Position numbers and translations under genes: made by a program. Under the pieces are notes generated by a model, which was not told the DNA's origin, searched no databases, and saw nothing but the letters and a program-made list of their open reading frames with translations. DNA of 64,000 bases from Austropuccinia psidii (Eukaryota; Basidiomycota; Pucciniomycetes; Pucciniales; Sphaerophragmiaceae): the NCBI GenBank assembly GCA_023105745.1, contig JALGQZ010000013.1, positions 1,523,501 to 1,587,500 of the forward strand, written 5' to 3'. Positions 42,605-54,746 of this stretch are shown piece by piece. How positions within the stretch are numbered: position 1 is the first letter of the stretch; the number at the start of each line of letters is the position of its first letter.

Positions 42605-45600
42605 AAAAATTTTTTTAAAAATTTTAATTTCAAATTAATTAAAAATTAATTAAAATTAATTAAAATTAATTAAAATTAATTAAAATTAATTAAAATTAAT
42701 TAAAATTAATTAAAATTAATTAAAATTAATTAAAATTAATTAAATTAATTAAAATTAATTAAAATTAATTAAAATTAATTAAAAATTAATTAAAATTAAT
42801 TAAAATTAATTCAAAATTAATTAAAATTAATTCAAATTAATTCAAATTAATTAAAATTAATTAAAATTAATTAAAATTAATTCAAATTAATTAAAATTAA
42901 TTCAAATTAATTAAAATTAATTCAAATTAATTAAAATTAATTCAAATTAATTAAAATTAATTCAAATAATTAAAATTAATTCAAATTAATTAAAATTAAT
43001 TCAAATTAATTAAAATTAATTAAAATAATTAAAATTAATTAAAATTAATTAAAATTAATTCAAATTAATTAAAATTAATTAAAATTAATTAAAATTAATT
43101 AAAATTAATTAAAATTAATTAAAATTAATTAAAATTAATTAAAATTAATTAAAATTAATTAAAATTAATTAAATTAATTAAAATTAATTCAAATTAATTA
43201 AAATTAATTAAAATTAATTAAAATTAATTAAAATTAATTAAAATTAATTAAAATTAATTAAAATTAATTAAAATTAATTAAAATTAATTCAAATTAATTA
43301 AAATTAATTCAAATTAATTAAAATTAATTAAAATTAATTAAAATTAATTAAAATTATTAAAATTAATTAAAATTAATTAAAATTAATTAAAATTAATTCA
43401 AATTAATTAAAATTAATTCAAATTAATTAAAATTAATTCAAATTAATTAAAATTAATTAAAATTAATTAAAATTAATTAAAATTAATTAAAATTAATTAA
43501 AATTAATTAAAATTAATTAAAATTAATTAAAATTAATTAAAATTAATTAAAATTAATTAAAATTAATTAAAATTAATTAAAATTAATTAAAATTAATTAA
43601 AATTAATTAAAATTAATTAAAATTAATTAAAATTAATTAAAATTAATTAAAATTAATTAAAATTAATTAAAATTAATTAAAATTAATTAAATTAATTAAA
43701 ATTAATTAAAATTAATTAAAATTAATTAAAATTAATTAAAATTAATTAAAATTAATTAAAATTAATTAAAATTAATTAAAATTAATTAAAATTAATTAAA
43801 ATTAATTAAAATTAATTAAAATTAATTAAAATTAATTAAAATTAATTAAAATTAATTAAAATTAATTAAAATTAATTAAAATTAATTAAAATTAATTAAA
43901 ATTAATTAAATTAATTAAAATTAATTAAAATTAATTAAAATTAATTAAAATTAATTAAAATTAATTAAAATTAATTAAAATTAATTAAAATAATTAAAAA
44001 TTAATTAAAATTAATTAAAATTAATTAAAATTAATTAAAATTAATTAAAATTAATTAAAATTAATTAAAATTAATTAAAATTAATTAAAATTAATTAAAA
44101 TTAATTAAAATTAATTAAAATTAATTAAAATTAATTAAAATTAATTAAAATTAATTAAAATTAATTAAAATTAATTAAAATTAATTAAAATTAATTAAAA
44201 TTAATTAAAATTAATTAAAATTAATTAAAATTAATTAAAATTAATTAAAATTAATTAAAATTAATTAAAATTAATTAAAATTAATTAAAATTAATTAAAA
44301 TTAATTAAAATTAATTAAAATTAATTAAAATTAATTAAAATTAATTAAATTAATTAAAATTAATTAAAATTAATTAAAATTAATTAAAATTAATTAAAAT
44401 TAATTAAAATTAATTAAAATTAATTAAAATTAATTAAAATTAATTAAAATTAATTAAAATTAATTAAAATTAATTAAAATTAATTAAAATTAATTAAAAT
44501 TAATTAAAATTAATTAAAATTAATTAAAATTAATTAAAATTAATTAAAATTAATTAAAATTAATTAAAATTAATTAAAATTAATTAAAATTAATTAAAAT
44601 TAATTAAAATTAATTAAAATTAATTAAAATTAATTAAAATTAATTAAAATTAATTAAAATTAATTAAAATTAATTAAAATTAATTAAAATTAATTAAATT
44701 AATTAAAATTAATTAAAATTAATTAAAATTAATTAAAATTAATTAAAATTAATTAAAATTAATTAAAATTAATTAAAATTAATTAAAATTAATTAAAATT
44801 AATTAAAATTAATTAAAATTAATTAAAATTAATTAAAATTAATTAAAATTAATTAAAATTAATTAAAATTAATTAAAATTAATTAAAATTAATTAAAATT
44901 AATTAAATTAATTAAAATTAATAAAATTAATTAAATTAATTAAAATTAATTAAAATTAATTAAAATTAATTAAAATTAATTAAAATTAATTAAAATTAAT
45001 TAAAATTAATTAAAATTAATTAAAATTAATTAAAATTAATTAAAATTAATTAAAATTAATTAAAATTAATTAAAAATTAAATTAAAATTAATTAAAATTA
45101 ATTAAAATTAATTAAAATTAATTAAAATTAATTAAAATTAATTAAAATTAATTAAAATTAATTAAAATTAATTAAAATTAATTAAAATTAATTAAAATTA
45201 ATTAAAATTAATTAAAATTAATTAAAATTAATTAAAATTAATTAAAATTAATTAAAATTAATTAAAATTAATTAAAATTAATTAAAATTAATTAAAATTA
45301 ATTAAAATTAATTAAAATTAATTAAAATTAATTAAAATTAATTAAAATTAATTAAAATTAATTAAAATTAATTAAAATTAATTAAAATTAATTAAAATTA
45401 ATTAAAATTAATTAAAATTAATTAAAATTAATTAAAATTAATTAAAATTAATTAAAATTAATTAAAATTAATTAAAATTAATTAAAATTAATTAAAATTA
45501 ATTAAAATTAATTAAAATTAATTAAAATTAATTAAAATTAATTAAAATTAAATTAAATTAAAATTAAAATTAATTAAAATTAATTAAAATTAATTAAAAT

Positions 45601-47975
45601 TAATTAAAATTAATTAAAATTAATTAAAATTAATTAAAATTAATTAAAATTAATTAAAATTAATTAAAATTAATTAAAATTAATTAAAATTAATTAAAAT
45701 TAATTAAAATTAATTAAAATTAATTAAAATTAATTAAAATTAATTAAAATTAATTAAAATTAATTAAAATTAATTAAAATTAATTAAAATTAATTAAAAT
45801 TAATTAAAATTAATTAAAATTAATTAAAATTAATTAAAATTAATTAAAATTAATTAAAATTAATTAAAATTAATTAAAATTAATTAAAATTAATTAAAAT
45901 TAATTAAAATTAATTAAAATTAATTAAAATTAATTAAAATTAATTAAAATTAATTAAAATTAATTAAAATTAATTAAAATTAATTAAAATTAATTAAAAT
46001 TAATTAAAATTAATTAAAATTAATTAAAATTAATTAAAATTAATTAAAATTAATTAAAATTAATTAAAATTAATTAAAATTAATTAAAATTAATTAAAAT
46101 TAATTAAAATTAATTAAAATTAATTAAAATTAATTAAAATTAATTAAAATTAATTAAAATTAATTAAAATTAATTAAAATTAATTAAAATTAATTAAAAT
46201 TAATTAAAATTAATTAAAAATTAATTAAAATTAATTAAAATTAATTAAAATTAATTAAAATTAATTAAAATTAATTAAAATTAATTAAAATTAATTAAAA
46301 TTAATTAAAATTAATTAAAATTAATTAAAATTAATTAAAATTAATTAAAATTAATTAAAATTAATTAAAATTAATTAAAATTAATTAAAATTAATTAAAA
46401 TTAATTAAATTAATTAAATTAATTAAAATTAATTAAAATTAATTAAAATTAATTAAAATTAATTAAAATTAATTAAAATTAATTAAAATTAATTAAAATT
46501 AATTAAAATTAATTAAAATTAATTAAAATTAATTAAAATTAATTAAAATTAATTAAAATTAATTAAAATTAATTAAAATTAATTAAAATTAATTAAAATT
46601 AATTAAAATTAATTAAAAATTAATTAAAATTAATTAAAATTAATTAAATTAATTAAAATTAATTAAAATTAATTAAAATTAATTAAAATTAATTAAAATT
46701 AATTAAATTAATTAAAATTAATTAAAATTAATTAAAATTAATTAAAATTAATTAAAATTAATTAAAATTAATTAAAATTAATTAAAATAATTAAATTAAT
46801 TAAAATTAATTAAAATTAATTAAAATTAATTAAAATTAATTAAAATTAATTAAAATTAATTAAAATTAATTAAAATTAATTAAAATTAATTAAAATTAAT
46901 TAAAATTAATTAAAATTAATTAAAATTAATTAAAATTAATTAAAATTAATTAAAATTAATTAAAATTAATTAAAATTAATTAAAATTAATTAAAATTAAT
47001 TAAAATTAATTAAAATTAATTAAAATTAATTAAAATTAATTAAAATTAATTAAAATTAATTAAAATTAATTAAAATTAATTAAAATTAATTAAAATTAAT
47101 TAAAATTAATTAAAATTATTAAAATTAATTAAAATTAATTAAAATTAATTAAAATTAATTAAAATTAATTAAAATTAATTAAAATTAATTAAAATTAATT
47201 AAAATTAATAAAAATTAATTAAAATTAATTAAAATTAATTAAAATTAATTAAAATTAATTAAAATTAATAAAAATAATTAATTAAAATTAATTAAAATTA
47301 ATTAAAATTAATTAAAATTAATTAAAATTAATTAAAATTAATTAAAATTAATTGAAATTAATTAAAATTAATTAAAAATTAATTAAAATTAATTAAAATT
47401 AATTAAAATTAATTAAAATTAATTAAAATTAATTAAAATTAATTAAAATTAATTAAAATTAATTAAAATTAATTAAAATCAATTAAAATTAATTAAAATT
47501 AATTAAAATTAATTAAAATTAATTAAAATTAATTAAAATTAATTAAAATTAATTAAAATTAATTAAAATAATTAAAATTAATTAAAATTAATTAAAATTA
47601 ATTAAAATTAATTAAAATTAATTAAAATTAATTAAAATTAATTAAAATTAATTAAAATTAATTAAAATTAATTAAAATTAATTAAAATTAATTAAAATTA
47701 ATTAAAATTAATTAAAATTAATTAAAATTAATTAAAATTAATTAAAATTAATTAAAATTAATTAAAATTAATTAAAATTAATTAAAATTAATTAAAATTA
47801 ATTAAAATTAATTAAAATTAATTAAAATTAATTAAAATTAATTAAAATTAATTAAAATTAATTAAAATTAATTAAAATTAATTAAAATTAATTAAAATTA
47901 ATTAAAATTAATTAAAATTAATTAAAATTAATTAAAATTAATTAAAATTAATTAAAATTAATTAAAATCAATTAA

Positions 47976-49159
47976 ATAAATCTTAATTAAGTTTGATTAC
48001 TTTTAATCAAAATGATTTGGATTTCAGATATTTTACATTTGATGTGAATTATTTTGAATTGATTCAATGATTGTCATTTTCATTGAAGCAGATGAGGTCT
48101 AAATAGATTTAATTGGATCAGATCCAATTTATCTAATTTGAAATGAATTGATTCAAGTGTGTTGAGTGTGAATTCATTTATATCAAGTGAATTATCATTT
48201 ATCTGAATTGATTCAAATTAGCTCAATGTGAATTTAATTCATTTTAAATTGATTATTACCAATTTAATAAAAACGAAATTGAGTGAATTCAATTTGATTT
48301 CCATTGAGCTGAAATAATTTCTTTTAATTAATTCAATTTAATTGAAGTCAAATTGAATTAATTCAACCTAATTGAAATCAAATTAGAATAATTCAATTTG
48401 ATCTCCATTGATTCGAATGTAATGAATTAAATTGAAGGCAATTTTAATGGATTTGAATTTATTCAATTTGATTCCAATTGAAATTTATTGAGTCAATTTG
48501 ATTTCAATTGAGTTTAATTAATTCAATTTGATTTCAATTGGAATCAATTAATTCGATTTAATTTTAATTGAATTGATCAAATTATTTCCAATTACTTGTA
48601 AGTGAATTCATTTAAATCAAATTAATTTTTGTTAATTCAATAAATATGAATTTTACATGAAGTACTTTGAGTTGATTTGTTTGATTTGTATTAATTTAAA
48701 TCGAATTCATTTAATTTTAGTTGAATTAATTCAAATGTATGTAATTTGCATTTAATTAATTAAGTGTCATTTCAATTGAACTAAATTGAATTAATTTCAA
48801 TTAAATTTCATCTTAATTACTTGAAAATAAATTGACTTAAATTAACTCAATTAAAGTTATTTCAAATTAATCCAAAGTCATTCCAAATAATGGTAATGAA
48901 TTAAATTTGAATGAAATTTATTCCAAGTAGTTCCAGTTAATGAAATTAGTTTTTTCATGAAAATAATGAGCTCTTCACATCATTTACAAAGGAAATATCT
49001 ATTCAAGATAAATAGAGCCTTTTCCTGCTATCCAAAAGATCATTCAACCTATCATTTAAATAGTTATTAAAATATTTGAAGTATTTTATATCATCATTTC
49101 ATTAATAATTTCAATGGATAATAGAAATAATTCTGAATCACATAGGAATAATTAATTAA
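47976..49159. repeat. Decayed right flank of the satellite
   Basis: Dense but irregular AATTNAATT, AATTGA and TTCAATTTGATT words, progressively less regular away from the array. No gene is visible. Confidence 0.55.
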
Positions 49160-50216
49160 TTCAAAAAGATTGAAAGGTAGAAAAAGAAAGAATAAAAACA
49201 GAGGCAATATTTTCGATAATGTTATGTCAAATACAAAAGATTATTATTATCATGAAGTAAGAGATCTTGAAGTACCAATAATGTTTAGCAATGATTTTCT
49301 TACTAGTAAAAATCAATTAGCTTTCATAATTTCAAAGTTTTTGGTGGAAGTAGTTTCATTTTTGTTGACTTCTCCACAAAACACAATATTGTTGCTATTT
49401 TTACATTCACCTCCTTTTAAGATGAATTCAATTTGGACTTGATTGAAGATTTTAAGAAGGTGTCCAATTGGCTGAAGAAGGCCTCTAGTGTGTATGGGAA
49501 TATAACTGGTAATGGAACTCAAGGTGGTAAAATGATAGCTGATGGATGGAGGAAATATCAAGACAAAGAGGAATTTGGAAGATACAAAACCATCAAAATT
49601 GAACTCAAACTCCCAGAGGAATAGAGTCAAATATAATGAAATTAATGAGAAGGTAAAATAAGTAGATTTATTTGTAGGAAACAGGTTTCAATCAATTGCA
49701 AACAAGGCTTTTGTAGAGTCCCACAGAAAATTGGAATCCATTGGGGCTAGTAGCTTTGGAGAAATCACACATTAAGAGTCCATCAAGTCTCATCAACTTT
49801 CAACCAATATTACTTTTACCTTTTGAGACTTTCATAATAATTATCACAAGGATGAAGATTTCTCAAATTACTCCTATGGAATATGGATGCCAGTAAAATT
49901 AGAAAAATTTAATTTGTTCAAAAACAAAGAAGCAAATGGGGTTGAAGGAGGGTCTTTTGTGTTTCCAAACTACCAATGTGAAATATATTTCTCAAAGGCC
50001 CATGGGGTTTATGAGATAATTTGGCAACCAAGGGAGCATGGACACCAAAGATTGAGGACTTTTGTAGAAAAGGGTTGTGAAAGCAATAATAGGCTTTCGC
50101 TATCATGCCAGATTGAAAATAACTTAGCTTTGGATTATAACAAGTATAATCAGGGAATGGGAAAGCTGAAAAATGTTACTGATAAAGGTGCTCATTTGGG
50201 AGAGATTAGTATTTGA
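49160..50216 (+). pseudogene. TET/JBP-like 2OG-Fe(II) dioxygenase pseudogene
   Basis: Broken + strand frames read in order: an N-terminal charged segment; a Trp/Lys-rich helical part (49433-49624); then in frame 3 NRFQSIANKAFVESHRKLES (from 49677), a TAA and a TGA, DFHNNYHKDEDFSNYSYGIW, GGSFVFPNYQCEIYF, GVYEIIW and PREHGHQ. The H-x-D pair (cac-aag-gat at 49845-49853) and the later His fit the iron ligands of the double-stranded beta-helix fold. Known fungal TET/JBP members oxidise 5-methylcytosine and have expanded with transposons in basidiomycetes. The family call is from motif layout, not from a search. Confidence 0.5.
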
Positions 50217-51589
50217 TATGACTGAATCTCATTTTTCTAGAGCTTCTTATTATTTCACCTAGAAATAAACCTCATAGTTATATGTGGTTTATTCTCATTG
50301 TCTGAGAAAATTGCTATTGTTCCCATGTGTTACAGCTTTTGAGGAGAGAAAATTTAAAGCATAAAATACATCATTGCAAATCATGCAAAAATGTCACTGA
50401 TATGCATGAATAAAGAAGGAAATCACATGATGATATATTTGAAATTTCTTAAGTGAGTATTAAGCATTATTCTTTGCAATTTTTTATGGAAAAGTTCTAT
50501 AAATTGAAAAAACTAAATTAAAAAGGAAAAGGTCTTCAACTTACTTAAAATTGATAAAAACTAAATAAAATTAACATCAATTAAATAATATTAAATTTCA
50601 TTCAGATAAATTAAGAAAGTCCTTGGTTCATTTGATATTTAATTGAATTATCTTGAAATTGATCAAAATTATTAGGAATTGATTTTAATTGATATTCCAC
50701 CAATGATGAATAATTATAAATAGATTTCAATTCTTGAAGTTTATTTTATACAATGATAATTAATTAAAATTCTTGAAAAATAATTCAAATGAAGGATAAT
50801 TGATTATAATAAGTATTAGCTAATTCTAATCAATAACAGTTTATTATAATGGAGCTGAATTAATAAATATCAATTTTAATTTATTATTATCAGACTTAGC
50901 TAATTGAACTCAATACATATTGAGCTAACATATATAATCTTAATTAATCAAAATCAATAGGGTTTGATTATAAAGAAAAAGAACTAATTATAATGAGGCT
51001 TAATTATATAAATTGAAATGAATGGAAATTAATTCAATCTTATTTAATTGGATCCATATTATTTCTCAAGATTGATCTCAATCAGCTTAAATAAGTAATT
51101 AATCCTTGAACTTGGTAATTTTGTCATGTTGATTATTTCTATTATTTTTATTATTGCTTCTGTGTTGATATTTTATTTTTTCATGTTGATTATTGATGAT
51201 TGATTCATTATTCATTTAATTCTTTATTTTTATTATTTTTGATGCAATTTTTATGTTTTATTTATTTTTTCATTATGTTTTGTTGTTCATGAGCCACTTT
51301 TGAATATTGATAATTGAATCATTGAGATTTTATAGATCCAATTTTAATTTTTATGAGTGAATAGTTATTTAGTTGTTATTGTATTATTTTTCATTTCCTG
51401 TTGTTTTCTTTTTGTCATTTTTTGAATTCTTGATTGATTATTTACCTTTGTATTTTGATCATTTATGATCCATTTGATATTATTGATATCAAATGAGTAG
51501 AATTTTTGGTTTCCAATTGTTTATAGTTCATCTCCTATGACTTATACAAGGTCTATATTCCATTTTTAATGCTCAGTCAACCAATGTCA
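50217..51589. other. AT-rich intergenic sequence
   Basis: No gene or recognisable element is seen. Irregular AATTGA/TTAATT words continue to about 51100, followed by T-rich DNA with repeated TTGATTATT words. Confidence 0.4.
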
Positions 51590-52680
51590 TTATAAGAACA
51601 CAAGTCCTCCAACACTCAAAGAAAAATGGGTCAATAAGAAGAACTTGCAAATGAACTAACCAAGAATACATTCCATTTGATTAGTGCTGTAAACATTGCC
51701 ACAAGTTGAGCTTTTTCAATGGATGATGCGACTGCATTTTCTGAACATTGGAAATAATTGGGCCTTTCCAATCAAAACCTGTTCCCAAAACAGGAAAGTA
51801 AACCAAATCATCATTTTGCTGATCATGTTTCAGAACTCCTCCAATGTTGGGGCCCAGCACAAGCCTCAGCCACATGGGTTTATGAGCGCTTGATTGAATT
51901 ATTTTCAAAGATACCAACAAATAACAAAATATGTATGCTAATTAATAAGATAAATATATTCACATTGATTAAACACATGAACTGAATAAGACTAACTTCT
52001 TGCGACTCTGAATAGATGATATAGATAAAACCTTACTTCAACATATCTGTTCATGTTCCAATCTTTCCATTCCGCTGAAATCCACACCCATCCCATTTGA
52101 TATAAAACAACTTTTTGAATCACAGCCACCTGCCCTGTCCAATCACCAAAAATATAACAAACCATCCCACCATGACCAACAAAATTATGATTTCCTGGTT
52201 GAGTACTTACAGAATTGTCATTCAACAAGGGGAATAGCTGAATGGATCAGCTTAGGCACCACTGTACAATCCACAAGTCATAACACTTGAAGGATTGTCT
52301 CACCTTAGTATTTTCCAGTTTAAAACATTAATATTGGGAAAAATATTTTTTCAACTATATCCAAAAATGTTAGCAACAGTGTGATATGTTTTCAGAGGGG
52401 TAAACCACAGCAATTTTGTATTATTAATAGCATTTACAAGTCTGTGAGCCATCTTGCATGCTGAACAATAACTTTCTGATCTTAAAACCTTTGAAGACTG
52501 ATGGGACTTTCTTACCAGATTGGCCACATCTCAATATTTATGAAACTGTTGGTTTTAATGATGGACACTTGATTATATCTGAAGAAGAAATAGAAGGTCA
52601 CTGTGGATTGTATTATAACAAAGTGATGTCATGTGGGCTGCTTGTAATGTTAAAAACATTGATTCATCATATTTAGTCTC
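51590..52680 (+). pseudogene. DNA transposase C-terminal remnant (possibly CACTA-like)
   Basis: 51640-51935 reads, with two stops, MDDATAFSEHW, then KPNHHFADHVSELLQCWGPA, then TWVYERLIELFSKIPTNNK. The combination of an NHH-x4-H-like stretch, WGP, and a YER...KIPTNN ending resembles the C-terminal region of large fungal and plant CACTA-type transposases. Nothing catalytic is visible. 52458-52676 keeps a second open piece (TFLPDWPHLNIYETVGFNDG) on the same strand, possibly from the same element. Assignment is tentative. Confidence 0.35.
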
Positions 52681-53106
52681 CACTTTTTGCTGAAAATATA
52701 GTGACACAAAAATGCAAATCTCTCATATTCATTAGGAATTTTACTAGAGAAATAACTGCCTCAAAATTTGGTGACAGTGACATGTAATTGTGACAAGCAA
52801 AGCCCATTAGTTCAAATGGCCACAAAGAAATTACTATATTGACATTGGGTGCAGTGTGAATAATCCAATTGCAATGATCAAATGACCCACACACTCACAT
52901 ATAACAGGATCTAAAATGAAACAGCTTCACCATCATCCCGTTGGAAGGGGAATAGGCCCCTCATCCAACTGGGCCTCAGAATTACATTGCGTCCATGAGA
53001 TTCTGGATGTTTGTATTTCACATGCCATAATGAGTGCTTTGTGAAGTTAGGTTTCAGCAAATTAAATTCACACATGCTCTTGGCTTGTTGCACATGTCTC
53101 ACACCT
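52681..53106. other. Unassigned sequence left of the Ala/Pro-codon minisatellite
   Basis: No gene is supported on either strand. It is of medium GC and no repeat partner was found in the window. Confidence 0.35.
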
Positions 53107-53170
53107 ATGCACCCGCCCCCGCCACTGCACAAGCACATGCCAATGCAAACGCACAAGCACCCACACCCGC
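53107..53170 (+). repeat. C-rich low-complexity tract
   Basis: A run of GCACCCGCCCCCGCC and GCACAAGCAC words whose + frame would read Ala/Pro/His/Asn repeats. The 16-bp word GCCCCCGCCACTGCAC (53115-53130) recurs at 54591-54606 just past the adjacent solo LTR, so that LTR landed inside this kind of tract. Confidence 0.7.
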
Positions 53171-54587
53171 TGTCAGGCTAGGTCTATGATAAAGATGAAA
53201 TAAGGCTATTTACAACTTTAACTACGACCGTGACACAGATGAGAGTATTTTAAAAATTGTTTAATGAAAGATGTAAAGGTCTTTGCTGATGAGAATTAGT
53301 GGCGGTGAGCACTATTGAAAGTGCTGGTTGCAGCTTTACCTGTTGGCTTACAATAATAAGGACTTTAATAATAAGATTCATAGTATAAACTGTTTAATTT
53401 CCAAGAGTATAACTGTTTTTGAAAGTTGTACAATGTAGGAAATCAAGAGAAGGATGGGGATTCCTTTTCTGGCAGTGAAAAGGCCTCCTTTTATCCTGAA
53501 ATGGGGTGAAAAGGCTGCTAGACCTTTTCACATGAAGGAAGTGAAGACTTTTCACTCAAAAGAACAGGCTTGTGGTTTGCAAAAGGCCTTTATAGCCTTT
53601 ATTTGGCTTGGATGTGGCTTTGAATCCACATCTGGGCAGTTTTCACCAATACAGGGTGCAAATTTTCATCTGGGGACCACACAGCCTGATTCTGACGTGT
53701 ATGACGCGTAGAATGCTGTACAGAACCTGTATGGGACCCCAGTATTGAATGAACTATGAGGTATTGAAGTTTAAACAAGCTTCTTTGTCAGTTTGACACC
53801 TTATGATCATATTTATGGGATACTATCCCATGGTAAGGCTGTATTGGCCAAACTGTGGGATTTTGACATTAAAGAAGCCATACCTTTGTTAGTTGTTGAG
53901 ATATCAACCTCAAAGCTATTTCAGTGTGTAGCCCTGTATGTGTTCTACACAATGGTACCTCATTTGATATGGTTATCATTAAATATTGCAAGGTTATGCC
54001 ATGTACAAGATTCTTGTACATATGTGTGTTTTAATCAAAAAGCTGTATTGGGCATGTTTGCCTTAAAAGATTTGTTCTAGAACAGATATGGGGAAATGAA
54101 TGGCACCATCAGATAGCCCTGATTCTGCTCTTTCCAAAAAGACCCCACTTTAAGTATCTCACACTAAAAGTCTAGAAGTAAGATTACAGGTGAATATTTT
54201 ATTCACCCTTATTTGACCCTATTTTGGTCATAGCTTCAGTAATTCTAGTGCTAGCTCAGTTTGGCTGGTACCATTGGATAGCCCTGACTTAGAGCTCCAT
54301 TTTAAATACCCATTTGGTGGGGTTAAGCCTCTTACTCTGTATTTCAAATGAGAGGTGAAAATTAAGGTTTATTCTCAGCAACAACTTTGAGCAGGAATAG
54401 CTTTGTTATTCTTTGTCCTATGATGATGGGACTTGTATATTTGAAGATAGGTGAGTTTCCTCTTTCTTTTGAGACCTTTTGAGCTAATTTGGCTCAGCTC
54501 CATGTTTTGGTGCTATCTTGGCTTTACCATTGGTTTATTATATTTGGCTGTCATGCTTGTGCTCTGGTTTTGAGTCACAGGCTGACA
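53171..54587 (+). mobile_element. Solo LTR, family X (copy X2)
   Basis: 1,417 bp from TGTCAGGCTAGG to CACAGGCTGACA, with inverted ends TGTCAG/CTGACA. Flanks are CCCGC (53166-53170) and CCTGC (54588-54592), a 5-bp duplication with one transition. Open frames across it have no family features and partly recur in X3. Confidence 0.8.
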
Positions 54588-54746
54588 CCTGCCCCCGCCA
54601 CTGCACTTTCAACCACACCCTCCCCCACCACCACAAAAGCACACGCACCTGCACCCCCCACAAGGGGTTCCACTTGTGTCAACCACAAATGGGCAATGCC
54701 ACTTGACATTAGGCCTTCACATGCTTTGCCTTTGTGTGCATCACAC
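54588..54746. repeat. C-rich spacer between two family-X solo LTRs
   Basis: It continues the C-rich tract (CCCCCGCCACTGCAC, CCCTCCCCCACCACCAC, GCACACGCACC). A frame PAPATALSTTPSPTTTKAHA is open but is low-complexity. It ends with CACAC, the left duplication of X3. Confidence 0.6.

Larger units (their letters stand above)
39095..47975. repeat. 10-bp A/T satellite, about 8.9 kb
   Basis: Tandem ATTAATTAAA, each unit containing the 8-bp palindrome TTAATTAA. About 150 consecutive perfect units fill 40191-41690. The main variant is ATTAATTCAA, often alternating with the standard unit to give a 20-bp period (39420-39630, 42830-43000 and others). Indels of one base are commoner near the assembly gap and in the right half. 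The block includes a 500-N gap, so true length is unknown. Confidence 0.95.

Noticed and set aside
42091..42633. A 180-codon open frame on the minus strand
   Set aside because: It consists almost entirely of the 500-N gap.
39095..47975. Telomeric repeat
   Set aside because: The 10-bp unit is A/T only, lacks the G-rich strand of fungal telomeres, and has sequence on both sides.
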